A stretch of DNA of 64,000 nucleotides from assembly GCA_964035015.1 (NCBI GenBank), contig CAXIUP010000272.1:62001-126000 (forward strand), in the 5' to 3' direction. This DNA comes from Corallium rubrum. Lineage: Eukaryota > Cnidaria > Anthozoa > Scleralcyonacea > Coralliidae. Both the position numbers and the translations under genes were made by a program. The notes below the pieces were generated by a model. It was not told the origin of the DNA and ran no database searches. It was given only the letters and a program-made list of their open reading frames with translations. Positions 55,846-64,000 of this stretch are shown here, in pieces (the first letter of the stretch is position 1; the number at the start of each line of letters is the position of its first letter).

Positions 55846-56192
55846 ATATATTATTCACAATAACAATGACCAATAATAAACTACAAATAATCCACACATC
55901 AATTTAATAATCATACTGCTGGCATGGAACACGTTATTTAATATATAAAAAATATCTATACATATCAGTTCTGTATACAGATATAGCAGATCTTTAAGAA
56001 AGTTAAGTACATTCTGTATGCAGACCTGATATGTATACAATTTTTCCAGAATATGATGGTGTTTTTATACAGCGACGTCAGCGTTTTGGACCATAAAAAC
56101 AGACAAATACCAAATTTTACTATGTAATAATTGTCCACCACTCATTCTACACTTACTCTAAAGAATAAAGCTCGAAATATTAGGAAACTTCC

Positions 56193-56321
56193 TGTTGTGA
56201 ACGTAGGCGTTTTGGCGCCAAACGGTTGAAGAGGGCTGGAACTAGTGAAAAATGAGAACGTTCGAGATACGTTTTTAAATCGGATCAGATACGGACTATA
56301 GGATTGTTTCCCGACAGAATT
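56193..56321 (+). repeat. BEL-2 5' LTR, first ~129 bp only
   Basis: It matches 62,705-62,833 with one indel, then diverges at AATT. The remaining ~280 bp of the LTR and the expected primer binding site are missing here. Confidence 0.9.
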
Positions 56322-56326
56322 TTGAC

Positions 56327-56410
56327 TGTTTCGCACCTACGGGGCGAGGTGTTACTTTTTTCGAAGAATTACACCGACGGTTAAAAGATACTCGGATTGT
56401 CCTTTTGTTT
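56327..56410 (-). repeat. Inverted fragment of the BEL-2 LTR end
   Basis: TGTTTCGCACCTACGGGGCG and onward is the exact reverse complement of 63,033-63,116, the 3' end of the LTR. It was joined in the wrong orientation inside the 5' LTR. Confidence 0.9.
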
Positions 56411-56974
56411 CAGCAGGACGTTCGAAACTTCCCCGAAGGTATTGTGGAGACCATGAAGGAAAAGAAACCTTCAGAGAAACCACTGAAGCGCGATAGAAGA
56501 ATTAAGGAGGTTTGTGCCAGCTCGGTCACCGACAAAAAAGACAACGCCATCCTATCTCATTTGCTAGCTTCATGCTCTTCATTTTCAAAAGCTCGCAGAA
56601 CTCTTGCTTACGTCCTTCGATTTGTCCAAAATACGAGAAAGACGAGCGTAAGGAATGGATCGATATCTGTCGAAGAGCTTACAAGCTCTGAGAAGCGCCT
56701 TTTCAAATGGTGTCAGCTCCATCTAGATGTGGCGACCCTTGACAAGATGTTTATCGCTAAAGAAGACCAAGATGGTCTACTTCGAGTTCATGGACGACTT
56801 GAAGACATCAGATCCCTTCCAGACGACATGAGAAATCCCATTCTTTTACCACGCAACCATCCTCTGGTTTGCCTACTCCTGACGCACCTACACCTTAAAC
56901 GTGGTCATTGTGGCTATAAGAGCTTGATGCATGAAGCAAGAAAGAAGTTCTGGATAATCGGACTTCGTGACAGT
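56408..56974 (+). pseudogene. Duplicated pol fragment (RNase H tail to integrase N-terminus)
   Basis: This ~565-bp segment is identical, as far as I can see, to 60,970-61,536 of the same element. It starts at TTTCAGCAGGACG and stops after CTTCGTGACA. Downstream CAGTCAAAATT is the inverted complement of AATTTTGACTG at 56,319-56,329. It reads in a frame to 57,094 that is not a functional protein. Confidence 0.92.
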
Positions 56975-57294
56975 CAAAATTCTATCAAGAAAGAAGAACT
57001 CACCAACTCGCCATCCGAGGGACAACTTCAGTACAAGACTCAAGTCATTGAAGCTGTATTTTTAAGGACCACCGACAGCCAAAGGAGCAACTGACCGTCC
57101 TTAAAGATATCTCCACCTCATAAAGGCAAAACTGCATAAACAAGGTTAGAAAGACCCGATTTAATTAACATTTGTTTGAAACATTTTATATATCAACAAA
57201 CAGTGGCTATCAACGCGGACCGCATGGAGTTTGCATGAAAACGAGGCTAAGAAAAGATACCTCAAAAGTTGAATAATTCAAATACTCGCTCAAT

Positions 57295-60200
57295 ATGCCA
57301 CCGAAAGTTGATGTTAAAATACTTATTGGAAAAAGAGATAATGCCATTCATGCTCTTAAAGAACTGTTTGAAGAATTTGAGGCAATCTTTGCAATAAAAC
57401 CACAATTGGAAAGATTAGAAAGTACATTTAACCTAATCGAATCAAAGTACAGGAGTATCAAGAAACAACAAGAAACCATTGCGGACAGGTTGGTTGAAGA
57501 AGGCACTACTGGTGAGGAGGAATCCACATTGGCCAATCAAACGGTTGGAGACAAAGTAAAGACTGACTATTTACAAATAGTCAAAGTGTATACTGCCTAT
57601 CAAAAGAAGATTCACCCCCCTGAAGCATCTCCTGGAAGTTCAGAAACTTTGGAAGCAATGACTTCTGCAGTAAAGCAAATGGCAGAAACCATGGGTTCAA
57701 AGTCAAAGGCTAGTGGGCTTGAAAGACTACCAGTTCCATCGTGGGATGGGAGACGTAGATCATACTCCACCTGGAAAAAGGAATTTAATCATTGGATGAC
57801 AAAATATTCACAGGATAAGGATGAACAATTGCAACGTTTCAGGAAGGCAATGCCAAAAGGCCTTTGGTGGACAGATCAAGTAAAAACTAGCAAGAATATC
57901 GATCGAGCTTGGGACATTCTTGATGTTGAGTTTGCAGACAAACGAAAGCTTATGGATGAACTGTTAACTGGTATTAACAATCAAAGATTAGTGAAAAGGG
58001 ATTCCAAGTCACTCACTCGTTATGCTACACTTATATCTGGCTATGTGAATGACATGGAGGATAATGACTGCTCTGTGTCGTCGTCCTCAGAAGCACCATT
58101 CTTTATGTCACAACTCCTGTCGAAACTTGATCCAAGAGACAATGCAGACTTTGGCAGAGAAATGAAAAGAAATGGAAAAGAAGAAAATGTCTCAAACCTT
58201 ATTGATTGGTTGCATCAAGAAGCAAGTATTCGGTCAAGAGGTAAGCAAGACATTGACGAAGAGAATGCTGAACGAAGTTCACGAGAAAGTTTTCACAAGA
58301 GGTCAGACAGTCATGCCGTTAGCTCTGGAACACCTGAAGATGAAACTACGTGTCCCCTTGGCTGCCCGACAAAACATCTACTTGCTGCATGTCCTTATTA
58401 TCAAACCTCAACAGTGAACGAAAGATGGGAAATTGTCAAGCAAAACAAAAGATGCCGCAAGTGTCTTAAATCACATCACACCAATGATTGCAGAAAACCT
58501 GATGGCACCTCCTGTGATAAATGCAAGAAAAATCATCACCGATCTTTACATAATGAGAAAAGAGATTCCTTTTTCTCGAATTTGAATCCAACTGCACTAT
58601 CATTTCCCAGTCAAGCGACTCAAGACCAAAATACCACAGACAACCATAACATTCAAATGAATACTTCTTGCCAGAACAGAGAAGTTAAAACTGTGGTCGG
58701 AATGTGTCCAATCCAGAAAGTCAAAGTTAGGGATACAAATGGAGAGCTTGTTGAAGTCCTTGCGTTGTTAGATAGTGGGTCAAACACTAGTCTTCTGTCA
58801 AAAGGTGCAGCTGGAAAGTTAGGTTTAACTGGACCTAAAACTCATCTAACTATGAATCTGGCTGGAGGAGAAAAGAGATCAGAAGTTGCTGAAACTTTCG
58901 AAATTACTGTTGTCTCATCCATGGAAGAAGATATTGAGAAAACCTTACAGGTATACACAGTCAGAAGACCTTGCAGCAATGCCAGGACAATATCAAGAAG
59001 ATCCATAGAGAGTTATCCTCATCTCAAGCCGATCTCGGATAAACTGCACTTATCGGGCGGTGCGGTGGATCTTCTACTTGGAACTGATTTTTCTGATGCA
59101 TTTGTCGATGTCCACACCATAATGGGTGAATCTGGAGAACCTATTGCCAAAAGGAACTGTTTTGGATGGTACGCCTTGGGACAACTGGATCCAAAGTCGA
59201 TGAACAGCTCAGGAATTCACTCGGTTGACGTAGGCACGGCAAGCATCATGGAGGATGTTAACAAGCTCCTTCAGCAAGATCTGATGGGAATAAAACCAAC
59301 GCAATTCTGTACCTGCAGTGAGAATGAATTGCGTGAAAACAAGTTTGTGAAGTCTCTCTCAAGATCAACTACATTAGTCGATGGAAGGGTTCAAGTTAAA
59401 ATGCCCTGGAAAGAAGAGGGACCTCCAAGACGTAGCAACTACAACATCGCCATCAAAAGAATGTACTCAGCTGAAAAATCATTCGAAAAAAAAGGGTGCA
59501 TCAAAGTTGTTGATGACGAAGTCCAGAAGTTAGTGGACCAAGGTTTCGTAATCAAGATACCTCCTGAACAAGTGGACCACACTCAACCAGAATGGTACTT
59601 GCCACTTCAAGCTGTTTTTACGCCAGAAAAGACCACTAAAGTTCGACTTGTCTTCGACGCATCGTCAAAGGGCCACGACGGGCTTTCTCTGAATGATCAT
59701 CTTGAAAAGGGGCCAAACTACATTAACCAACTGCCGAGCGTTCTGACAGCATGGCGATGGGATGAAGTGGCCTACACAGGCGATGTCCGCAAGATGTTTA
59801 ATCAGGTTGTGGTGCATCCGGACGATCAAGTCTATCACAGATTCTTGTGGAGAGAGAAAGCAAGTGATCCACCTTCCGTTTATCAGTGGCTCAGATTAAG
59901 CTTTGGGGACAAACCAGCGCCCGACATCGCATCAAATTCTATCAACACCCTCGCCAAAGCTTCACAGTTCGAGCTTCCTGAAGCAGCAAGAGAACTTCAA
60001 GAGCACGTGTATGTCGACGACATCGGTGGATCCAGACCAACTGTAAACGAAGCCAAACAGGTCACAAACGGAATTGACGTCATTCTCGGAAAGGGACAAT
60101 TCCAAATCAAGACCTGGCATTCCAACAACAAAGAGATTGACCAGTCACATGGTGAACGGTTCACAGATCTACTTGGTCATAGATGGGACAAACAAGAAGA

Positions 60201-62568
60201 CAAATTCTCCTTCAAGAAACGTGAAATTGTCGGAAAGTTTGAAACGTTCTCTAAGAGAAGTTGCCTAGCTCTTTTAGCTCAACTTTGGGATCCCATTGGT
60301 CTGGTCTCGCCCGTCACGATCAAGTTCAGAATCGACCTACAAGAACTTTGGAGTTCGGGTTTTGGCTGGGATGATGTTTTGCCAGAGAATGACCAGACAA
60401 AGTGGATGAAGAATCTGCAGATCATGAATCGTCTCCTCACCTTCGAGTTCGATAGGAAGCTAAAACCAAGCAACGCTGTTGGCGGGCCAGAAATTCATGG
60501 ATTTTCTGATGGAGGAGAACAAGGATTTGGCGCGGTCATCTTCCTCCGGTGGAAACTTGACGATGGCAGTTATCACTGTGTCCCCGTCATGATCAAGTCA
60601 TTTGTTGCACCTTTAAAGAAGAAAAGCATCCCGAGACTCGAGCTTCTTGGTTGTTTAGCACTCTCCAGAATGTGCGATACATGTCAAAAGACACTAGAAT
60701 TTGCGAGAATCAAAGAAGCCAAAAGATTCCTCTGGGTAGATTCAACAACCGCTTTGTCATGGATCAGAACACCGCCCAAAGAATTTCGACCTTTTGTATC
60801 GGCTAGAGTGGCTGAGATCCAAGAAACAGTTGGTACAGAAGACTTCCTCTACGTCAGATCAAGTTGTAACCCAGCTGATGCCCTTACCAGAGGTATTGAA
60901 GCCGAACGACTTGCAGATTGGTTAGAAGGTCCGCCCTTTCTCAAGCAACCAGATATCGATTGGCCTAAGTTTCAGCAGGACGTTCGAAACTTCCCCGAAG
61001 GTATTGTGGAGACCATGAAGGAAAAGAAACCTTCAGAGAAACCACTGAAGCGCGATAGAAGAATTAAGGAGGTTTGTGCCAGCTCGGTCACCGACAAAAA
61101 AGACAACGCCATCCTATCTCATTTGCTAGCTTCATGCTCTTCATTTTCAAAAGCTCGCAGAACTCTTGCTTACGTCCTTCGATTTGTCCAAAATACGAGA
61201 AAGACGAGCGTAAGGAATGGATCGATATCTGTCGAAGAGCTTACAAGCTCTGAGAAGCGCCTTTTCAAATGGTGTCAGCTCCATCTAGATGTGGCGACCC
61301 TTGACAAGATGTTTATCGCTAAAGAAGACCAAGATGGTCTACTTCGAGTTCATGGACGACTTGAAGACATCAGATCCCTTCCAGACGACATGAGAAATCC
61401 CATTCTTTTACCACGCAACCATCCTCTGGTTTGCCTACTCCTGACGCACCTACACCTTAAACGTGGTCATTGTGGCTATAAGAGCTTGATGCATGAAGCA
61501 AGAAAGAAGTTCTGGATAATCGGACTTCGTGACATGTCGAAACACCTCACCAACGAATGTATCACCTGTCGAAAGCTGCGCAAGAAACCTCTTGATCAAC
61601 TCATGGGACAGATCCCAAGTCTTCGAGTGGCAGCAGGATTCCCAGCATTTTCCAACACTGCTATAGATATGTTTGGACCAGTGCACATTAGATTAAATCG
61701 GAAGACGCTTAAAGAAGCACAAGTGGTTATCTTTACCTGTATGACGTCTAGAGCGGTTCATTTGGAACTGGTCAGCGACAAGAGCACAGATGCGTTCTTG
61801 ATGGCATTCCGACGTTTTGCATGTTTACGTGGACACCCGAACAACTGTTGGTCAGATTGTGGTACAAATTTCGTGGGTGCACAAGGTTATCTTAACGAAA
61901 TCATTCAGGGATGGGATATTCCCAGGATTCAGAGCGTTCTCTCTGAGGAGTTTACCTGCGATTTTAAATGGCAGTGGAATATACCACATGCAAGTCATCA
62001 AAATGGAGTCGTGGAATCTCTCATCAAGTCTGTCAGACAAGGTCTGAATTCCACGTGCAAGAATCAAACGTTCACTGAAGAGCAATGGAGAACATTTCTT
62101 GCAGAAGTCAGCTACATGATCAATAGCCGCCCTCTGTACCCGAGTTCTGATAGTGTTTGGGAGAGTCCACCAGTAACCCCGAATGATATCATTATTGGAC
62201 ACCACAGTGCACCCCCTCAACCAGAGCCAGAAGATAGGGTGAATCCCAGACATCTCCTCAGAAGCACTCAGAGCAGAGTTAAAGAGTTCTGGAACTGTTG
62301 GATGAAATATTTTGCGCCCAATTTATTACCGCGGAACAAGTGGTTCCGACCGAGAGAAAACGTTCAAGTTGGCGATTTGGTCTTGGAGCTCGATCCAAAG
62401 CATAAGAGATGTCAGTGGAAGATGGCACTTATTACCGACACCTACCCAGGAGAGGACGGTCTGGTGAGGAAAGTACGGATAAAGACAGAAGTCGGTGAAT
62501 ATGACAGGCCCATCCACAAGTTGTGCTTAATAGCTACAAGGCAAGAACTAGATGCCGAAAGCCAGTAG
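57295..62568 (+). CDS. gag-pol: BEL-2 Gag-Pol polyprotein
   Basis: A single intact 1,757-residue frame from ATG. The Gag region starts with coiled-coil sequence (~1-120) and a DUF1759-like capsid core (LPVPSWDGRRRSYSTWKKEF, ~143-162). Zinc-knuckle motifs lie at ~352-420 (CPLGCPTKHLLAACP, CRKCLKSHHTNDC). Protease is LALLDSGSNTSLL at ~487-499. Reverse transcriptase has VRLVFDASSKG and catalytic YVDD at ~905. RNase H has HGFSDGGEQGFGAV at ~1,065. Integrase D-D-E is at IDMFGP (~1,455), WSDCGTNF (~1,520) and NGVVESL (~1,573). A DUF5641-like C-terminus ends in PIHKLC. It would be active in cis if transcribed, but the scrambled 5' LTR makes that unlikely. It is only distantly related to BEL-1. Confidence 0.93.
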   Translation: MPPKVDVKILIGKRDNAIHALKELFEEFEAIFAIKPQLERLESTFNLIESKYRSIKKQQETIADRLVEEGTTGEEESTLANQTVGDKVKTDYLQIVKVYTAYQKKIHPPEASPGSSETLEAMTSAVKQMAETMGSKSKASGLERLPVPSWDGRRRSYSTWKKEFNHWMTKYSQDKDEQLQRFRKAMPKGLWWTDQVKTSKNIDRAWDILDVEFADKRKLMDELLTGINNQRLVKRDSKSLTRYATLISGYVNDMEDNDCSVSSSSEAPFFMSQLLSKLDPRDNADFGREMKRNGKEENVSNLIDWLHQEASIRSRGKQDIDEENAERSSRESFHKRSDSHAVSSGTPEDETTCPLGCPTKHLLAACPYYQTSTVNERWEIVKQNKRCRKCLKSHHTNDCRKPDGTSCDKCKKNHHRSLHNEKRDSFFSNLNPTALSFPSQATQDQNTTDNHNIQMNTSCQNREVKTVVGMCPIQKVKVRDTNGELVEVLALLDSGSNTSLLSKGAAGKLGLTGPKTHLTMNLAGGEKRSEVAETFEITVVSSMEEDIEKTLQVYTVRRPCSNARTISRRSIESYPHLKPISDKLHLSGGAVDLLLGTDFSDAFVDVHTIMGESGEPIAKRNCFGWYALGQLDPKSMNSSGIHSVDVGTASIMEDVNKLLQQDLMGIKPTQFCTCSENELRENKFVKSLSRSTTLVDGRVQVKMPWKEEGPPRRSNYNIAIKRMYSAEKSFEKKGCIKVVDDEVQKLVDQGFVIKIPPEQVDHTQPEWYLPLQAVFTPEKTTKVRLVFDASSKGHDGLSLNDHLEKGPNYINQLPSVLTAWRWDEVAYTGDVRKMFNQVVVHPDDQVYHRFLWREKASDPPSVYQWLRLSFGDKPAPDIASNSINTLAKASQFELPEAARELQEHVYVDDIGGSRPTVNEAKQVTNGIDVILGKGQFQIKTWHSNNKEIDQSHGERFTDLLGHRWDKQEDKFSFKKREIVGKFETFSKRSCLALLAQLWDPIGLVSPVTIKFRIDLQELWSSGFGWDDVLPENDQTKWMKNLQIMNRLLTFEFDRKLKPSNAVGGPEIHGFSDGGEQGFGAVIFLRWKLDDGSYHCVPVMIKSFVAPLKKKSIPRLELLGCLALSRMCDTCQKTLEFARIKEAKRFLWVDSTTALSWIRTPPKEFRPFVSARVAEIQETVGTEDFLYVRSSCNPADALTRGIEAERLADWLEGPPFLKQPDIDWPKFQQDVRNFPEGIVETMKEKKPSEKPLKRDRRIKEVCASSVTDKKDNAILSHLLASCSSFSKARRTLAYVLRFVQNTRKTSVRNGSISVEELTSSEKRLFKWCQLHLDVATLDKMFIAKEDQDGLLRVHGRLEDIRSLPDDMRNPILLPRNHPLVCLLLTHLHLKRGHCGYKSLMHEARKKFWIIGLRDMSKHLTNECITCRKLRKKPLDQLMGQIPSLRVAAGFPAFSNTAIDMFGPVHIRLNRKTLKEAQVVIFTCMTSRAVHLELVSDKSTDAFLMAFRRFACLRGHPNNCWSDCGTNFVGAQGYLNEIIQGWDIPRIQSVLSEEFTCDFKWQWNIPHASHQNGVVESLIKSVRQGLNSTCKNQTFTEEQWRTFLAEVSYMINSRPLYPSSDSVWESPPVTPNDIIIGHHSAPPQPEPEDRVNPRHLLRSTQSRVKEFWNCWMKYFAPNLLPRNKWFRPRENVQVGDLVLELDPKHKRCQWKMALITDTYPGEDGLVRKVRIKTEVGEYDRPIHKLCLIATRQELDAESQ

Positions 62569-62704
62569 ATTTATAGAGACGATAGACATTTGTTCATGTT
62601 ATGTTTGTTTGTTTCGTTCAAACAAATGAAAATATTTCGTTGTAAAACATTCACTTACAATCGTTGCTCAATTAAGAAACCTTAATTTCCGCACTGGAGC
62701 CGAG

Positions 62705-63116
62705 TGTTGTGAACGTAGGCGTTTTGGCGCCAAACGGTTGAAGAGGGCTGGAACTAGTGAAAATGAGAACGTTCGAGATACGTTTTTAAATCGGATCAGA
62801 TACGGACTATAGGATTGTTTCCCGACAGAATTGTAAGTAACTATAACCCTTAGGATTCACTGAGAACGAACTGTGCATGTTTGGGTAAACATTTCTAACG
62901 ACGTTGCATACTGTTTGATTTTTTAGTTGACTATCTATATTATATATACGTACGCCTTTATAATATCTACTGTACGTCGTAAGTTTGGTCTGGTGTGATC
63001 TTTATTGGATATCCTACCAAATAAATAGTACAAAACAAAAGGACAATCCGAGTATCTTTTAACCGTCGGTGTAATTCTTCGAAAAAAGTAACACCTCGCC
63101 CCGTAGGTGCGAAACA
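62705..63116 (+). repeat. BEL-2 3' LTR
   Basis: 412 bp from TGTTGTGAACG to GCGAAACA, with AAATAAATAG as a possible poly(A) signal near 63,020. It is followed by the CTTCC duplication. Confidence 0.9.
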
Positions 63117-63121
63117 CTTCC

Positions 63122-63630
63122 AAAATTCTTGAGAGAAAAACAGGCTTTAGTGGCGAGAGGCTCTCTTAAATTATTGGGCGCCATCTTAGCGAAAGCCGAA
63201 ATACCATGGTCGGTTCAACGGCGAATATCTCGAAAACGGTGAGGGGATCGCTGGGGATCGCCTCCATAGCATCCAAGATTAGACATTTCTTCAACTTATT
63301 ACGCAAAAATTAGAGAATTCGAACCATGGAAATTCGAGATTTTTTGCTTTGAAGATTGTTGAAAAACCGGAAGTGGGGTCTTCGCTTAGCGCGACACGAC
63401 CTACATAAACCATCAAAATAAAGTAGAAAAATACATTTACCTTGCAAAATCCTGCAGATATGGATAGTCCAACAATATATGAAACCATATCACTGCTTTT
63501 TTAAAGAAAAAAATGAATGACAACAGCGTAATATTCGGTATTCTGAGTCCAATGCAAAATTTTCAGCCGATCAACGATAAGAAAATAGCGCAATTTCATT
63601 GGTCGACAATATCACGTGACAGCTGTCCGG
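63122..63630. repeat. Right palindrome arm, part 3
   Basis: This continues the palindrome after BEL-2 and is the reverse complement of about 33,250-33,765. Matching stops after CACGTGACA; no terminal inverted repeat or target-site duplication of the palindrome was found. Confidence 0.85.
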
Positions 63631-64000
63631 TCTCCTCTGGGGCAGAGTTCAATTCCTCGTCTGAGGTCAGAGGTAGAGTGAGACGCCCACGCAAAAATGA
63701 AAGCCAGCTGACCATGATGCTTCGCGCGGCTTGTCCACCCTCCTCTGATCATGTGTTTACATGACAATTTCTAGCCCTGTTACCCGGGCTGCATTTATTT
63801 TCCCATGCACGATACACAGAATCGCACTTTTACGAGACGTTTTCAATTTATAACGTACACACGAGCAAGCAGAACTTGTGAAATACAACGTTGTCCAGAA
63901 AGAACTTGTATAGACAAACATTGTCGCGTATATATTTCGGAGCTCTGACGTTCCAGCCTGGATAGGCGAGCTAGACCCGCTCTAAATAGAGATCTCGGTT
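63631..64000. other. Non-coding flank
   Basis: No gene, RNA or repeat was recognised beyond the palindrome end. Confidence 0.4.

Larger units (their letters stand above)
53941..56192. repeat. Right palindrome arm, part 2
   Basis: This segment resumes the palindrome after the Helentron. It is the reverse complement of about 33,770-35,840 apart from the MITE at 55,536-55,845. It ends in CTTCC, the target-site duplication of BEL-2. Confidence 0.88.
56193..63116 (+). mobile_element. BEL/Pao LTR retrotransposon 2
   Basis: It is flanked by a perfect 5-bp TSD, CTTCC (56,188-56,192 and 63,117-63,121), and the left palindrome arm gives the empty site GGAAACTTCCAAAATT. The 3' LTR is complete at 412 bp. 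The 5' end is aberrant: only the first ~129 bp of LTR, then an inverted LTR end, then a duplicated piece of integrase. The single 1,757-codon Gag-Pol frame is intact. Confidence 0.92.

Noticed and set aside
56405-57094. Independent gene upstream of BEL-2
   Set aside because: It is a duplicate of 60,970-61,536 with an unrelated tail.
33245-63630. One 30-kb transposon with ~3-kb terminal inverted repeats carrying all the genes between
   Set aside because: The arms form a continuous palindrome with a 107-bp spacer once the Helentron, MITE and BEL insertions are removed, so the genes are later insertions in one arm.

Overview
The window is metazoan genomic DNA, AT-rich and dominated by transposable elements. 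No host gene could be supported with confidence. Spliced transposase exons, tRNA-primed LTR retrotransposons, a Penelope-like element, a Helitron-type element with an APE endonuclease and many palindromic MITEs point to a marine invertebrate, most likely a cnidarian. That placement is an inference; no marker gene settles it.

Layout. 1-3,700: dispersed palindromic repeats, one of which carries an 11-copy, 115-bp satellite. 3,699-8,880: a young Ty3/Gypsy element with near-identical 153/154-bp LTRs and frameshifted pol, inserted at a tandem duplication. 9,400-10,210: a foldback repeat. 10,869-17,590: a BEL/Pao element on the minus strand, gag and pol both open but separated by a small insertion. 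17,594-18,946: a foldback element holding a 663-bp hAT-like MITE with an 8-bp TSD. 20,133-21,105: long (ACAA)n and (GAGAC)n microsatellites. 22,595-24,775: a 5'-truncated Penelope-like element (GIY-YIG end) with inverted partial copies and hammerhead-like motifs. 25,991-32,990: an exactly 7,000-bp cut-and-paste transposon with an 8-bp TSD (TACAGTCC) and a multi-exon transposase gene; a TTAA-flanked MITE sits in one intron.

33,245-63,630 resolves into one old palindrome. Its arms are about 2.8 kb, with a 107-bp spacer at 36,051-36,157. The right arm was later split by three insertions: a 17,565-bp Helentron (36,376-53,940), a ~310-bp MITE (55,536-55,845) and a 6.9-kb BEL element (56,193-63,116). 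The intact left arm serves as the empty site for each and gives their boundaries.

The most interesting unit is the Helentron. On the minus strand it encodes a Rep-helicase-APE endonuclease protein, now broken by several stops and frameshifts. A second minus-strand reading frame combines a possible signal peptide, a membrane segment, a long basic region, a 2A translational-recoding motif and a cysteine-protease-like domain. An intact RPA70-like single-strand DNA-binding protein is encoded divergently on the plus strand. Rep/helicase and RPA fit rolling-circle replication; the 2A-linked membrane/protease module has no obvious role in it. A decayed second Helentron copy lies inside the same boundaries.
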